Source: Brevundimonas sp.
GTDB lineage: Bacteria; Pseudomonadota; Alphaproteobacteria; Caulobacterales; Caulobacteraceae
Assembly (NCBI RefSeq): GCF_016742135.1
Contig: NZ_JACVCG010000001.1
Span: 310,001 to 374,000 of the forward strand
Direction of reading: 5' to 3'
DNA length: 64,000 bases
Within the stretch, counting starts at the first letter, position 1. Each line of letters starts with the position of its first letter. The notes beneath the pieces were generated by a model. The model did not search any database. It was given only the letters and a program-made list of their open reading frames with translations, and was not told where the DNA came from. This document shows positions 8,548 through 15,900 of this stretch, in pieces. The translations under genes were made by a program, and so were the position numbers.

Positions 8548-10170
8548 ACGCGCCCGGCCGGGATGGCCATGAACCGCCACGGCGCTGTCGCAAAGCTCCA
8601 CGCCTGCCGTGCGGTGGCTGATCAGGATCAACCCCTGACCGGTGCGTTCGAGACGCCCCTTGAGCCGCCGCAGCACCCGGGCCTCGGTGTCTGAGTCGAG
8701 GCCCTCGGTCGGCTCATCCAGAACCAGCCAGGGGGACGGCCGCAGATAGGCCCGCGCCAGCGTCAGGCGACGCCGCTCTCCGCCGGACAGAAAGGCGCCA
8801 CCCGGCCCGACCGGCATGCCCAGCCCCTCGGGGGACGACGCGACGCGTTCGGCCAGCGCCGCCTCCTCCAGAACCTCCCACAGCCGGGCCTCCGGGGCCT
8901 TCGGATCGGCCAGCCGCAGATTCTCGGCTACGGTCCCGTTCAGCAACGACACCTCCTGGGCGGCATAGGCGAACAGGCCCCGGACATCGACATCGGCTCG
9001 CGCGGGGTCCAACCCGCCGACGGACATCTGGCCCTCGGGGCCGGGCCGCAGTCCCATCATCCGCTCGATCAGGGTCGTCTTGCCGACGCCCGACGGTCCG
9101 CTCAGGCGCAGACGCGACCCGCCCGGGATCTCCGGTCGATCCGGGAACAGACGGAGGGCCGTCCCGGCGGGGGTCTGAATCGGTCCCGTCACGGCCTCTC
9201 CCATCAGCGGCTCCAGCCGCGCGGTCGCCGCCCGGGCGGCCCCGGCATCGCGCAGCGCCGTGATCAGACCCAGCGCCGCCTCCATGCCCGCCGCCGCAGC
9301 CAGGACAGCGAGCGCGATCAAGGGGACAGCGGTCGGCACCGGGGACAGGATCAGGGGCAGGGCCACCACCCCCGCCAGGGTCAGGCCGGTGACCGCGCCC
9401 GCCCAGCTCATCAGGTAACCGGCGCGTCGCGTCAGCGTCACGGCGGCGGCGTCGGTCGCGTCGGCCGCGCGCGCCACCTCGGCAACCGCCCAATCCTGCA
9501 GCGACCAGGCCTTCAGCTCGGGTGTCGCCGCCTCAAGCTCGGCCAGCCGTGCCTTCAACTGCCCCTGCGCCGCCTGGCGGGCCTCGGCGGCGGGGCGCAC
9601 CCATCGCCCGGCGATCCAGCGGCTGCCCACGACCAGCGCCGCCGCGCCGGCGACCAGGACGATCCCCGAACCGACATGGGCCAGCGCGGCCATGATGACC
9701 GAGACCAGCAGCCCCGCCCCCAGGGCCCATGGGGCGGGCAGGCGGATAAAGCGCGTCTGGATCGCGTCCACATCCTCGATCAGTCGCGAGGAGGCCTCGC
9801 CGGTCGACAGGGAGCGGCTGGCCCCCCGGCCTTCGGCCAGCCGGGCGTAGAGGCGGGGGCGCAAGCGGCCCAGTCCCTGCAGGGCGGCTTCGTGTCCCGC
9901 GACCCGTTCGACGTAGCGCGAGCCGGTCCGCACGATGGCCAGAAGCCGGATCAGGGCGCTCGGGATCATATAATTAAAGGCATGGGCGACCGCCGGTCCG
10001 GCCAGACCCGCCAGCGCCGCCGCCGTGATGAACCATCCCGACAGGCCCAGCAGCAGGGCCGCACCGCAGGTCACGCCAATGGCCGCGACGGTCGCGATCA
10101 GCAGGCGCGGACGCTGGGCCCGCACCTCGGCCTGGATCAGCTGCTCAAGCGGTGAAACGTCCCGGCTCAC
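8482..10170 (-). CDS. cydC: Thiol-reductant ABC exporter subunit CydC
   Basis: One half of the heterodimeric CydDC exporter, which moves glutathione or cysteine to the periplasm and is needed to assemble cytochrome bd. The 562-residue protein has an N-terminal six-helix exporter domain and a C-terminal ATPase with Walker A (SGPSGVGKTTL), signature LSGGERRRL and Walker B (WLVLDEPTEGLD). It starts with GTG at 10170, overlapping the cydD stop (GTGA), so translation is coupled. The 3' end runs 66 bp into the convergent fnrL gene. Confidence 0.93.
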   Translation of the reverse strand: MSRDVSPLEQLIQAEVRAQRPRLLIATVAAIGVTCGAALLLGLSGWFITAAALAGLAGPAVAHAFNYMIPSALIRLLAIVRTGSRYVERVAGHEAALQGLGRLRPRLYARLAEGRGASRSLSTGEASSRLIEDVDAIQTRFIRLPAPWALGAGLLVSVIMAALAHVGSGIVLVAGAAALVVGSRWIAGRWVRPAAEARQAAQGQLKARLAELEAATPELKAWSLQDWAVAEVARAADATDAAAVTLTRRAGYLMSWAGAVTGLTLAGVVALPLILSPVPTAVPLIALAVLAAAAGMEAALGLITALRDAGAARAATARLEPLMGEAVTGPIQTPAGTALRLFPDRPEIPGGSRLRLSGPSGVGKTTLIERMMGLRPGPEGQMSVGGLDPARADVDVRGLFAYAAQEVSLLNGTVAENLRLADPKAPEARLWEVLEEAALAERVASSPEGLGMPVGPGGAFLSGGERRRLTLARAYLRPSPWLVLDEPTEGLDSDTEARVLRRLKGRLERTGQGLILISHRTAGVELCDSAVAVHGHPGRARLPLVAGEGRQPVGAQDAQLRD

Positions 10171-11771
10171 AGCGCTATCACCCGATCCGCCAGCGCCATC
10201 ACCGCCCGGGAATGGGTCGCGATCAGACAGGTCCGGCCGCGTGTGGCCGCAGCCAGAGCGGGCAGCAGGGCGGTTTCGGACTCGGCATCCAGATGGGCGG
10301 TGGGTTCATCCAGCAACAGCAGCGGGGCCTGTTTCAGCATCGCACGGGCGAGGGCCAGTCTGCGCCGCTCGCCCCCTGACAGGCCGCCGCCACGCTCGTC
10401 GATGCGGCGCTCAAGATCCAGCGTCAGGCCGGCCTGCTCCGCCGTGGCCCGAATGAGATCATGCGAAGCTCCGGGCCGCGACAGGGCGATATTGTCGGCC
10501 AGCGTCCCCGGCACCACCACCGTTGTCTGTCCCATCCAGCCGATCTGACCGCACCAGTCCCCGTGGCGCGACAGGGGGTGGCCGTCGACCTCGACTTCAC
10601 CCTCCGTCAGCGGTGACAGGCCGAGGAACAGGTGCAGCAGGCTGCTCTTGCCGGTGCCGCTGGCCCCCGTCAGCGCGACCACCTGGCCCGGCCGGACCTC
10701 GAGGTCGAACCCCGAGATCACCGGCGGCGTCTCTCCATAGGCGATGCCGACCTTGCGGAAGGTTACGGCAGGGGCCTTGCCGAGGCGCGGGGCGGGAAAC
10801 CGGGCAGGGGCGTCGCGGCGCTCAAGCGTCGGTACGACGGCCTCGGCGGCCTGCCGGTCATGATAGGCGGCGGCCATGCGCCTCAGGGGTGCATAGACCT
10901 CGGGTGCCAGCACAAGGGCGAACACCGCCCGCCCCAGGTCCAGCGGCTCCGGAATCGGCACCGGCATGAGGTCCAGCAACTGGAAGCCGCAATAGACGGC
11001 GACCAGGGCCACCGCGAGCGCCGAGAAGAACTCCAGGATGCCCGATGACAGGAAGGCGATGCGCAGAACCCGGGCGGTGCGTCCGGCAAGGGCCCCCGAC
11101 GCGCGCTCCACTTCGGAGGCCACGGCGTCCGAGGCCTGGAACGCGGCGATGGCCGGCAGGGCCCGGATACGGTCCAGGAACAGCCCCGACAGCGCCTCCA
11201 GTGCCTGGAACTGTTTCCGGCTCTCGGCGGCGGCCGCCGTTCCGGCCAGCCACAGGCTCATCCCGAAGGGAATCAGGGTCAATGCCAGGATCAGGGCCGA
11301 GACGGGACTGGCCATGGCGATGGCGATCAGCACCAGAACCGGGGCGAACACCGCGGCCATCCGCGCGGGTTCGAAGCGGGCATAATGGCCTTCCAGCCGG
11401 TCCACGCCTTCCACGGCGGCGATCAGGCCTCCGCCCCCGGGGCGCAGCCCGGCGAACAGGTCGGCCACGACGCCGCGCCGGACCTCGCCCTTGATTCGTG
11501 CGGCGGCTCCGGCACCCAGGTTCGCGGCCTGCTGCGACACCAGACCGCGCACCAGAAGCGAGGCCATCATCACCACCAGGCCGATCAGGATCATCCCCGA
11601 CCGGTCCGGCCAGGCGGTGAGGGTCAGCGCCAGGCCTGAAGCAAAGCCCACGGCGGGCAGGACGTCGGCCGTGGTGATCAGGGCCGCGAGGCCCAGCGCG
11701 CGACGGTGGGACCGGCCCGCGTCGCGCAGCCAGCGTCTCGGGAAAGGGGGGGAGAGGGGTGCAGCGGTCAC
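10167..11771 (-). CDS. cydD: Thiol-reductant ABC exporter subunit CydD
   Basis: Partner of CydC. The 534-residue protein has an N-terminal transmembrane domain (roughly 1-300) and an ATPase domain with Walker A (GASGTGKSSLL), signature LSGGERRRLALARAML and Walker B (LLLLDEPTAHLD). The start is a GTG at 11771 with AAGGA just upstream. It is divergent from cydABX, and the shared 127-bp gap holds a perfect FNR box. A TATAAG hexamer at 11778-11783 on this strand would place a transcript start very close to the GTG, so the leader may be extremely short. Confidence 0.93.
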   Translation of the reverse strand: MTAAPLSPPFPRRWLRDAGRSHRRALGLAALITTADVLPAVGFASGLALTLTAWPDRSGMILIGLVVMMASLLVRGLVSQQAANLGAGAAARIKGEVRRGVVADLFAGLRPGGGGLIAAVEGVDRLEGHYARFEPARMAAVFAPVLVLIAIAMASPVSALILALTLIPFGMSLWLAGTAAAAESRKQFQALEALSGLFLDRIRALPAIAAFQASDAVASEVERASGALAGRTARVLRIAFLSSGILEFFSALAVALVAVYCGFQLLDLMPVPIPEPLDLGRAVFALVLAPEVYAPLRRMAAAYHDRQAAEAVVPTLERRDAPARFPAPRLGKAPAVTFRKVGIAYGETPPVISGFDLEVRPGQVVALTGASGTGKSSLLHLFLGLSPLTEGEVEVDGHPLSRHGDWCGQIGWMGQTTVVVPGTLADNIALSRPGASHDLIRATAEQAGLTLDLERRIDERGGGLSGGERRRLALARAMLKQAPLLLLDEPTAHLDAESETALLPALAAATRGRTCLIATHSRAVMALADRVIAL

Positions 11772-11806
11772 CCCGTCCTTATAGCGGATCGAGGTCCGCC
11801 TGCCCC

Positions 11807-11820
11807 TTGATGCAGATCAA
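11807..11820. promoter_or_regulatory. FNR box between cydDC and cydABX
   Basis: TTGATGCAGATCAA is a perfect match to the FNR consensus TTGAT-N4-ATCAA. It lies in the divergent gap, centred 85 bp before the cydA start and 42 bp before the cydD start codon. This fits activation of the terminal oxidase genes by the FnrL-like protein encoded 3 kb away. Confidence 0.85.
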
Positions 11821-11898
11821 GGCGCGGTACCTTCCCCTGTCTTACGGCAGCGACATATCCGGCCGATCCGGCCATGCCCCAAGGGAGTGTTCGATTCC

Positions 11899-13476
11899 AT
11901 GATCGATCTGGCGGTCGTTGACCTGTCCCGCCTTCAGTTCGCGCTGACGGCCCTCTACCACTTCCTGTTTGTGCCCCTGACCCTGGGGCTCAGCTTCATG
12001 CTGGTCATCATGGAGTCCATCTATGTGATGACCCGGCGGCCCATCTGGCGGACCATCACCAAATTCTGGGGCACGCTGTTCGGCATCAACTTCGTGCTGG
12101 GCGTGGCGACCGGCATCACCATGGAGTTCCAGTTCGGCATGAACTGGAGCTACTACAGCCATTATGTCGGCGATATCTTCGGGGCCCCGCTGGCGATCGA
12201 GGGGCTGATGGCCTTCTTCCTCGAGGCCACCTTCGTGGGTCTGATGTTCTTCGGCTGGGACAAGCTCAAGCCCGTCACCCACCTGTTCGTCACCTTCCTT
12301 GTGGCGCTGGGCACCAATCTGTCGGCCCTGTGGATCCTGATCGCCAACGGCTGGATGCAGAACCCGGTCGGATCGACCTTCAACCCCGACACCATGCGGA
12401 TGGAGGTCACCGATTTCGCCGCCGTCCTGTTCAATCCGGTGGCCCAGGCCAAGTTCGTGCACACCGTCTCGGCCGGCTATGTGATCGCGGCCGTGTTCGT
12501 GCTGGGCGTCTCCGCCTTCTACCTGCTCAAGGGACGTCACAAGGGCTTTGCCAAGCGGTCGATGACGGTCGCCGCCGCCTTTGGTCTGGCGTCCTCCCTG
12601 TCGGTCGTCGTGCTGGGCGATGAGAGCGGCTATGCCCTCACCGACAACCAGAAAATGAAACTGGCCGCCATCGAGGCCATGTGGGAGACCGAACCGGCCC
12701 CTGCCGGCCTGACGGCCGTCGGCCTGCCGAACATGGCCAACCACCGCACCGACTATGAGATCAAGATCCCCTGGGTGCTGGGCCTGATCTCGACCCGCAG
12801 TCTGGACGGTCAGGTCGAGGGCATCCTGCCGCTCGTGGCCGTGGCCGAGACGCGCATTGAATCCGGCATGCTGGCCTATGACGCCCTCGAGAAGATCAAG
12901 GCCGACCCACAGGACGTCGCCGCCCGGGGTGCCTTTGAACTGCACCGCAACGACCTGGGCTATGGTCTGATGCTGCGCCGCTTTGTCCAGGATCCACGCG
13001 ACGCCACCGCCGAGCAGATTCGTGCCGCCGCCTGGGCCACGGTGCCCAATGTGCCGGTCATGTTCTGGTCGTTCCGCATCATGGCGGGCATCGGCTTCCT
13101 GATGATCGCCCTGTTCGCCACGGCCTTCCTCCTGTGCACCCTGCGCAGGCATGAGACCCGGTGGTTCCTGCGCCTCGCCGTGCTGGCCATTCCCCTGCCG
13201 TGGATCGCCGCCGAGCTGGGCTGGATCGTGGCCGAGGTCGGCCGCCAGCCCTGGGCCGTCGAAGGGGTTCTGCCGACCTTCCTCGGGGCCTCCAGCCTGA
13301 CCGTGCCGCAGCTGTGGGGCACCATCATCGGTTTCACCGTCCTGTATGGCGCCCTGGCCGTGGTCGAGGTCGGCCTGATCCTGCGCACCATCAAGAAGGG
13401 GCCCTTCGCCGGACATGACGAAGCCGGCTCCGAACCCGGATCGCCCTCGGGCGAAGCCGAACCCGCCACCGCCTGA
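11899..13476 (+). CDS. cydA: Cytochrome bd ubiquinol oxidase subunit I
   Basis: Haem-bearing subunit of the high-affinity quinol oxidase. The three haem ligands fall where expected: His21 (in LTALYHFLFVPL), His188 (AKFVHTVSAGY) and Met395 (FRIMAGIGF), offset by two from the E. coli numbering. The quinol loop has GDESGYALTDNQKMKLAA followed by a long insert, so this is a canonical long-Q-loop CydA rather than a cyanide-insensitive CioA. Length is 525 residues. The ATG at 11899 is preferred because AAGGGAG lies 11 bp upstream, whereas the in-frame GTG at 11887 has no room for a ribosome site. Confidence 0.96.
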   Translation: MIDLAVVDLSRLQFALTALYHFLFVPLTLGLSFMLVIMESIYVMTRRPIWRTITKFWGTLFGINFVLGVATGITMEFQFGMNWSYYSHYVGDIFGAPLAIEGLMAFFLEATFVGLMFFGWDKLKPVTHLFVTFLVALGTNLSALWILIANGWMQNPVGSTFNPDTMRMEVTDFAAVLFNPVAQAKFVHTVSAGYVIAAVFVLGVSAFYLLKGRHKGFAKRSMTVAAAFGLASSLSVVVLGDESGYALTDNQKMKLAAIEAMWETEPAPAGLTAVGLPNMANHRTDYEIKIPWVLGLISTRSLDGQVEGILPLVAVAETRIESGMLAYDALEKIKADPQDVAARGAFELHRNDLGYGLMLRRFVQDPRDATAEQIRAAAWATVPNVPVMFWSFRIMAGIGFLMIALFATAFLLCTLRRHETRWFLRLAVLAIPLPWIAAELGWIVAEVGRQPWAVEGVLPTFLGASSLTVPQLWGTIIGFTVLYGALAVVEVGLILRTIKKGPFAGHDEAGSEPGSPSGEAEPATA

Positions 13477-13499
13477 CCCGCCAGACCCGGAGATCCGTC

Positions 13500-14648
13500 A
13501 TGGAACTGCCTTTCGATTTCGCCACCCTCCGTGTCATCTGGTGGGGCCTGCTGGGCGTGCTCTTGATCGCCTTTGCCCTGACCGACGGCTTTGACCTGGG
13601 CGTCGGTGCCCTGCTGCCCTTCGTCGCAAAGACCGACGAGGAACGCCGCATGGTGATCAACACCATCGGTGCCACCTGGGAGGGCAACCAGGTGTGGTTC
13701 ATCCTGGGCGGCGGCGCCATCTTCGCTGCCTGGCCGTTTGTTTATGCCGTCAGCTTCTCGGGCTTCTACCTCGCCATGTTCCTGGTGCTGTCGGCCCTGA
13801 TCCTCAGGCCCGTGGCCTTCAAATACCGCTCCAAGCGGCCCTCGCCCCGCTGGCGCAGCTTCTGGGACTGGTGCCTGTTCATCGGCGGCTTCGTGCCCGC
13901 CCTGGTGTTCGGCGTGGCCGTCGGCAATGTGCTGATCGGCGCTCCCTTCCGCCTCGATAGCGACCTGCGGTCCTTCTACGAGGGCAGCCTGCTGGGCCTG
14001 TTCACCCCCTTCGCCCTGCTGTGCGGCCTCCTGTCGGTGACCATGCTGGTCCTGCACGGGGCTACCTGGCTGGGCCTCAAGTCCGAGCGCGGCCCGGTGC
14101 AGAAGCGGGCCTTTGCCATCGGCACGGTCGCGGGCCTGCTCAGCCTGGTGCTGTTCGCCGCAGGCGGCGCCTGGGTGGCCTTCGGTGACCTTGGCTTCCG
14201 CATCGTCGGGGTGGTCGACCCCAATGGCGTCTCCAACCCGCTGCGCGCCACGGTCGAGGCCGCCGGGGGCGCGTGGATGGACAACTATGCGACCTGGCCC
14301 TGGATGATGATCGCCCCGGCGCTGGGCTTCCTCGGTACTGCGGCCGCGCTCCTCGGTCTGTGGCGCAGGTCCGAGCCCCTGGCCTTCATCGGCTCCTCGG
14401 CCGGCGCGGTCGGCATCATCTCCACCGTAGGCCTGTCGATGTTCCCCTTCATCCTGCCCAGCTCGATTGATCCGACGTCCAGCCTGACGGTCTGGAACGC
14501 CTCCTCCAGCCACCTGACGCTGTTCATCATGCTGGTGGTGACGATCATCTTCCTGCCGCTGATCCTTCTGTACACCGCCTGGGTCTACAAGGTGCTGTGG
14601 GGCCGCTCGACCACCGCCGCCCTCAAGACCAACCCCGACCTCTACTGA
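13500..14648 (+). CDS. cydB: Cytochrome bd ubiquinol oxidase subunit II
   Basis: Second core subunit of cytochrome bd, a multi-helix membrane protein of 382 residues. Diagnostic stretches are ALTDGFDLGVGALLPF near residue 25 and TIGATWEGNQVWFILGGGAIF near 58, with a late FPFILPSSIDP segment. It begins 23 bp after cydA with a GGAG ribosome site and is followed by cydX 17 bp downstream, giving the usual cydABX order. Confidence 0.96.
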   Translation: MELPFDFATLRVIWWGLLGVLLIAFALTDGFDLGVGALLPFVAKTDEERRMVINTIGATWEGNQVWFILGGGAIFAAWPFVYAVSFSGFYLAMFLVLSALILRPVAFKYRSKRPSPRWRSFWDWCLFIGGFVPALVFGVAVGNVLIGAPFRLDSDLRSFYEGSLLGLFTPFALLCGLLSVTMLVLHGATWLGLKSERGPVQKRAFAIGTVAGLLSLVLFAAGGAWVAFGDLGFRIVGVVDPNGVSNPLRATVEAAGGAWMDNYATWPWMMIAPALGFLGTAAALLGLWRRSEPLAFIGSSAGAVGIISTVGLSMFPFILPSSIDPTSSLTVWNASSSHLTLFIMLVVTIIFLPLILLYTAWVYKVLWGRSTTAALKTNPDLY

Positions 14649-14665
14649 CCGGAAAGACCTGAGCC

Positions 14666-14797
14666 ATGTGGTATTTTGCCTGGATCCTCGGCCTCGGCCT
14701 CGCCGTCCTGTTCGGCGTCCTCAACGGCCTCTGGCACGAGTTCAACCTCTTCGACGAAGGCGACACCGGCGAGTCCGTGCCGGATCCCGACGCGTAG
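14666..14797 (+). CDS. cydX: Cytochrome bd accessory subunit CydX
   Basis: A 43-residue single-helix protein that stabilises the haem site of cytochrome bd. It starts MWYFAWILGLGLAV and continues FGVLNGLWHEFN, which is the CydX/YbgT signature, then ends in an acidic tail. It is easily missed because of its size. Position directly after cydB, with an AAAGACC-GAG leader, matches other cydABX operons. Confidence 0.93.
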   Translation: MWYFAWILGLGLAVLFGVLNGLWHEFNLFDEGDTGESVPDPDA

Positions 14798-14820
14798 GCG
14801 CTCACGCGACTTCAACGACG

Positions 14821-14852
14821 GCAAACCCGCTTGGTCACCCGGGTGGGTTTTG
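14821..14852 (+). terminator. Candidate terminator after cydX
   Basis: GCAAACCC pairs with GGGTTTTGC across a loop of about 14 nt, starting 24 bp after the cydX stop. The stem runs into TTTT. A plausible but imperfect intrinsic terminator for cydABX. Confidence 0.5.
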
Positions 14853-14874
14853 CGATTGTGCGCAGTCTGGAAAG

Positions 14875-14915
14875 AAATGGCAGGCGCGATAGTGCTTGAG
14901 CCTGTGACCTACCCT
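14875..14915 (-). other. Degenerate tRNA-Val 3'-end remnant (old attachment site?)
   Basis: This stretch aligns almost without gaps to the tRNA-Val 3' end found at 21861 and 49984: about 28 of the first 36 positions are identical, including a TGG (CCA complement) and the T-arm block CCTGTGACC. The match extends a little beyond the tRNA, as CTGGAA precedes it both here and at 21861. No complete tRNA can be folded. It is probably a decayed tRNA fragment left by an earlier integration event. Confidence 0.45.
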
Positions 14916-14944
14916 TCGGCTGCGATCAGATTCTTTTCGGGAAC

Positions 14945-15328
14945 TTAATGAGGATGGCTTGGAGGCGCATTCAACACCCCCAAGTCCGCAATCGATTGCG
15001 TGACTAGTCCTGGCGCGCCGAATAGAAGCAACGCGGTCGACACGATGAGGATCGAGTTAACGAAATGAGCTCTAAGACTGTCATCGTGTGCTGAGCCAAG
15101 CAGCCAGTGTGCGGGCATCGCTTGGGTCATCTTCCGGGCCACATATAGCGTCGCCATTAGGGTCAACGCTGTGGCAAGCCAGTTGAGCCAAGAACTCTCG
15201 GATGCACCGGCGGCCCAACGGATGGCCGTTATGATGATGAGCCACTCAACGATCTGAAGCGCTACGGGAACGACATCGTCGATTAGCGCGGCGGTGATCG
15301 TGATGGGGTCCAGGTCATGGCGCCGCAT
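14945..15328 (-). CDS. Small membrane protein of unknown function
   Basis: A 127-residue protein with about three predicted membrane segments (around residues 15-38, 48-65 and 92-112) and a His/Pro-rich end. No family recognised. It starts at 15328 and its ATG overlaps the stop of the 40-codon gene upstream (TGATG), so the two are probably translated together. Base composition is lower in GC than the neighbouring cyd genes, and it sits just after a tRNA-like remnant, which suggests acquired DNA. Confidence 0.6.
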   Translation of the reverse strand: MRRHDLDPITITAALIDDVVPVALQIVEWLIIITAIRWAAGASESSWLNWLATALTLMATLYVARKMTQAMPAHWLLGSAHDDSLRAHFVNSILIVSTALLLFGAPGLVTQSIADLGVLNAPPSHPH

Positions 15329-15450
15329 CAGCGATTAATTCCAGATCGACATCGGGCGGCCGCGGGATGGTCAAGACGACGCTCGCCCCATTCTTTCGGC
15401 CCAAAAGCGATCACCAGAACGCCGACAGCCAGCCAATGAGAAACCTTCAT
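15328..15450 (-). CDS. Very short membrane or secreted peptide, coupled to the next gene
   Basis: A 40-codon ORF starting at 15450 with a very strong ribosome site (GGAGGGAGGA seven bases before the ATG). It begins MKVSHWLAVGVLVIAFG, a typical signal or membrane segment, and then becomes basic. Its TGA overlaps the ATG of the 127-residue membrane protein. The ribosome site and the overlap argue that it is real, but the peptide may serve mainly as a leader for translation of the downstream gene. Confidence 0.5.
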   Translation of the reverse strand: MKVSHWLAVGVLVIAFGPKEWGERRLDHPAAARCRSGINR

Positions 15451-15555
15451 GCACCGTCCTCCCTCCTGGCCACGATGTCAGCGCGGCTGCGGGGGCAAGC
15501 CAGCGATAGCCTGAAGGGCGGTCAGCGCCCGACGCCACCCCCCTAACCCCTCAGC

Positions 15556-15900
15556 TCACGAGGTCGGGCTCTTCGACTTGCGGCCATAGAGGTCGCACAG
15601 CAGGGCGATGACCCGGGCGGCGGTCGGGTCCGTGATGGCATAATAGATGGTCTGGGCCTCGCGCCGTGGGGCGATGACGCCGGCGTCGCGCAGACGCGCG
15701 AGGTGCTGCGAACAGGCCGACTGCGACAGGCCGACATAGGCGGCGAGGTCTCCGACGGCGCACTCCCCCTCGCTGAGGCGGCACATCAGCATCAATCGCT
15801 GCTCATTGGCGAACAGCCGCATCAGTCGGGCCGCCGGGGCGGCGCTGGCCTCGAGCTCGGCCAGGGCGGCCGCGTCGGGCGAGGGGAGGGCATCTGTCAT
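15556..15900 (-). CDS. ArsR-family repressor, BigR/SqrR-like sulfide sensor
   Basis: A 114-residue winged-helix repressor with recognition segment VGLSQSACSQHLARLRDAG and wing QTIYYAI. There is no CVC metal-binding motif. Instead Cys40 (LMC) and Cys102 (LLC) occupy the positions of the two redox cysteines that form a persulfide or tetrasulfide bridge in BigR and SqrR. Neighbours are an RND pump, its adaptor, sqr and DUF2892, the usual company of this sensor. Its ATG overlaps the stop of the RND gene, so it is the last gene of the operon it probably represses. Likely operators lie at 20165-20194. Confidence 0.82.
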   Translation of the reverse strand: MTDALPSPDAAALAELEASAAPAARLMRLFANEQRLMLMCRLSEGECAVGDLAAYVGLSQSACSQHLARLRDAGVIAPRREAQTIYYAITDPTAARVIALLCDLYGRKSKSPTS

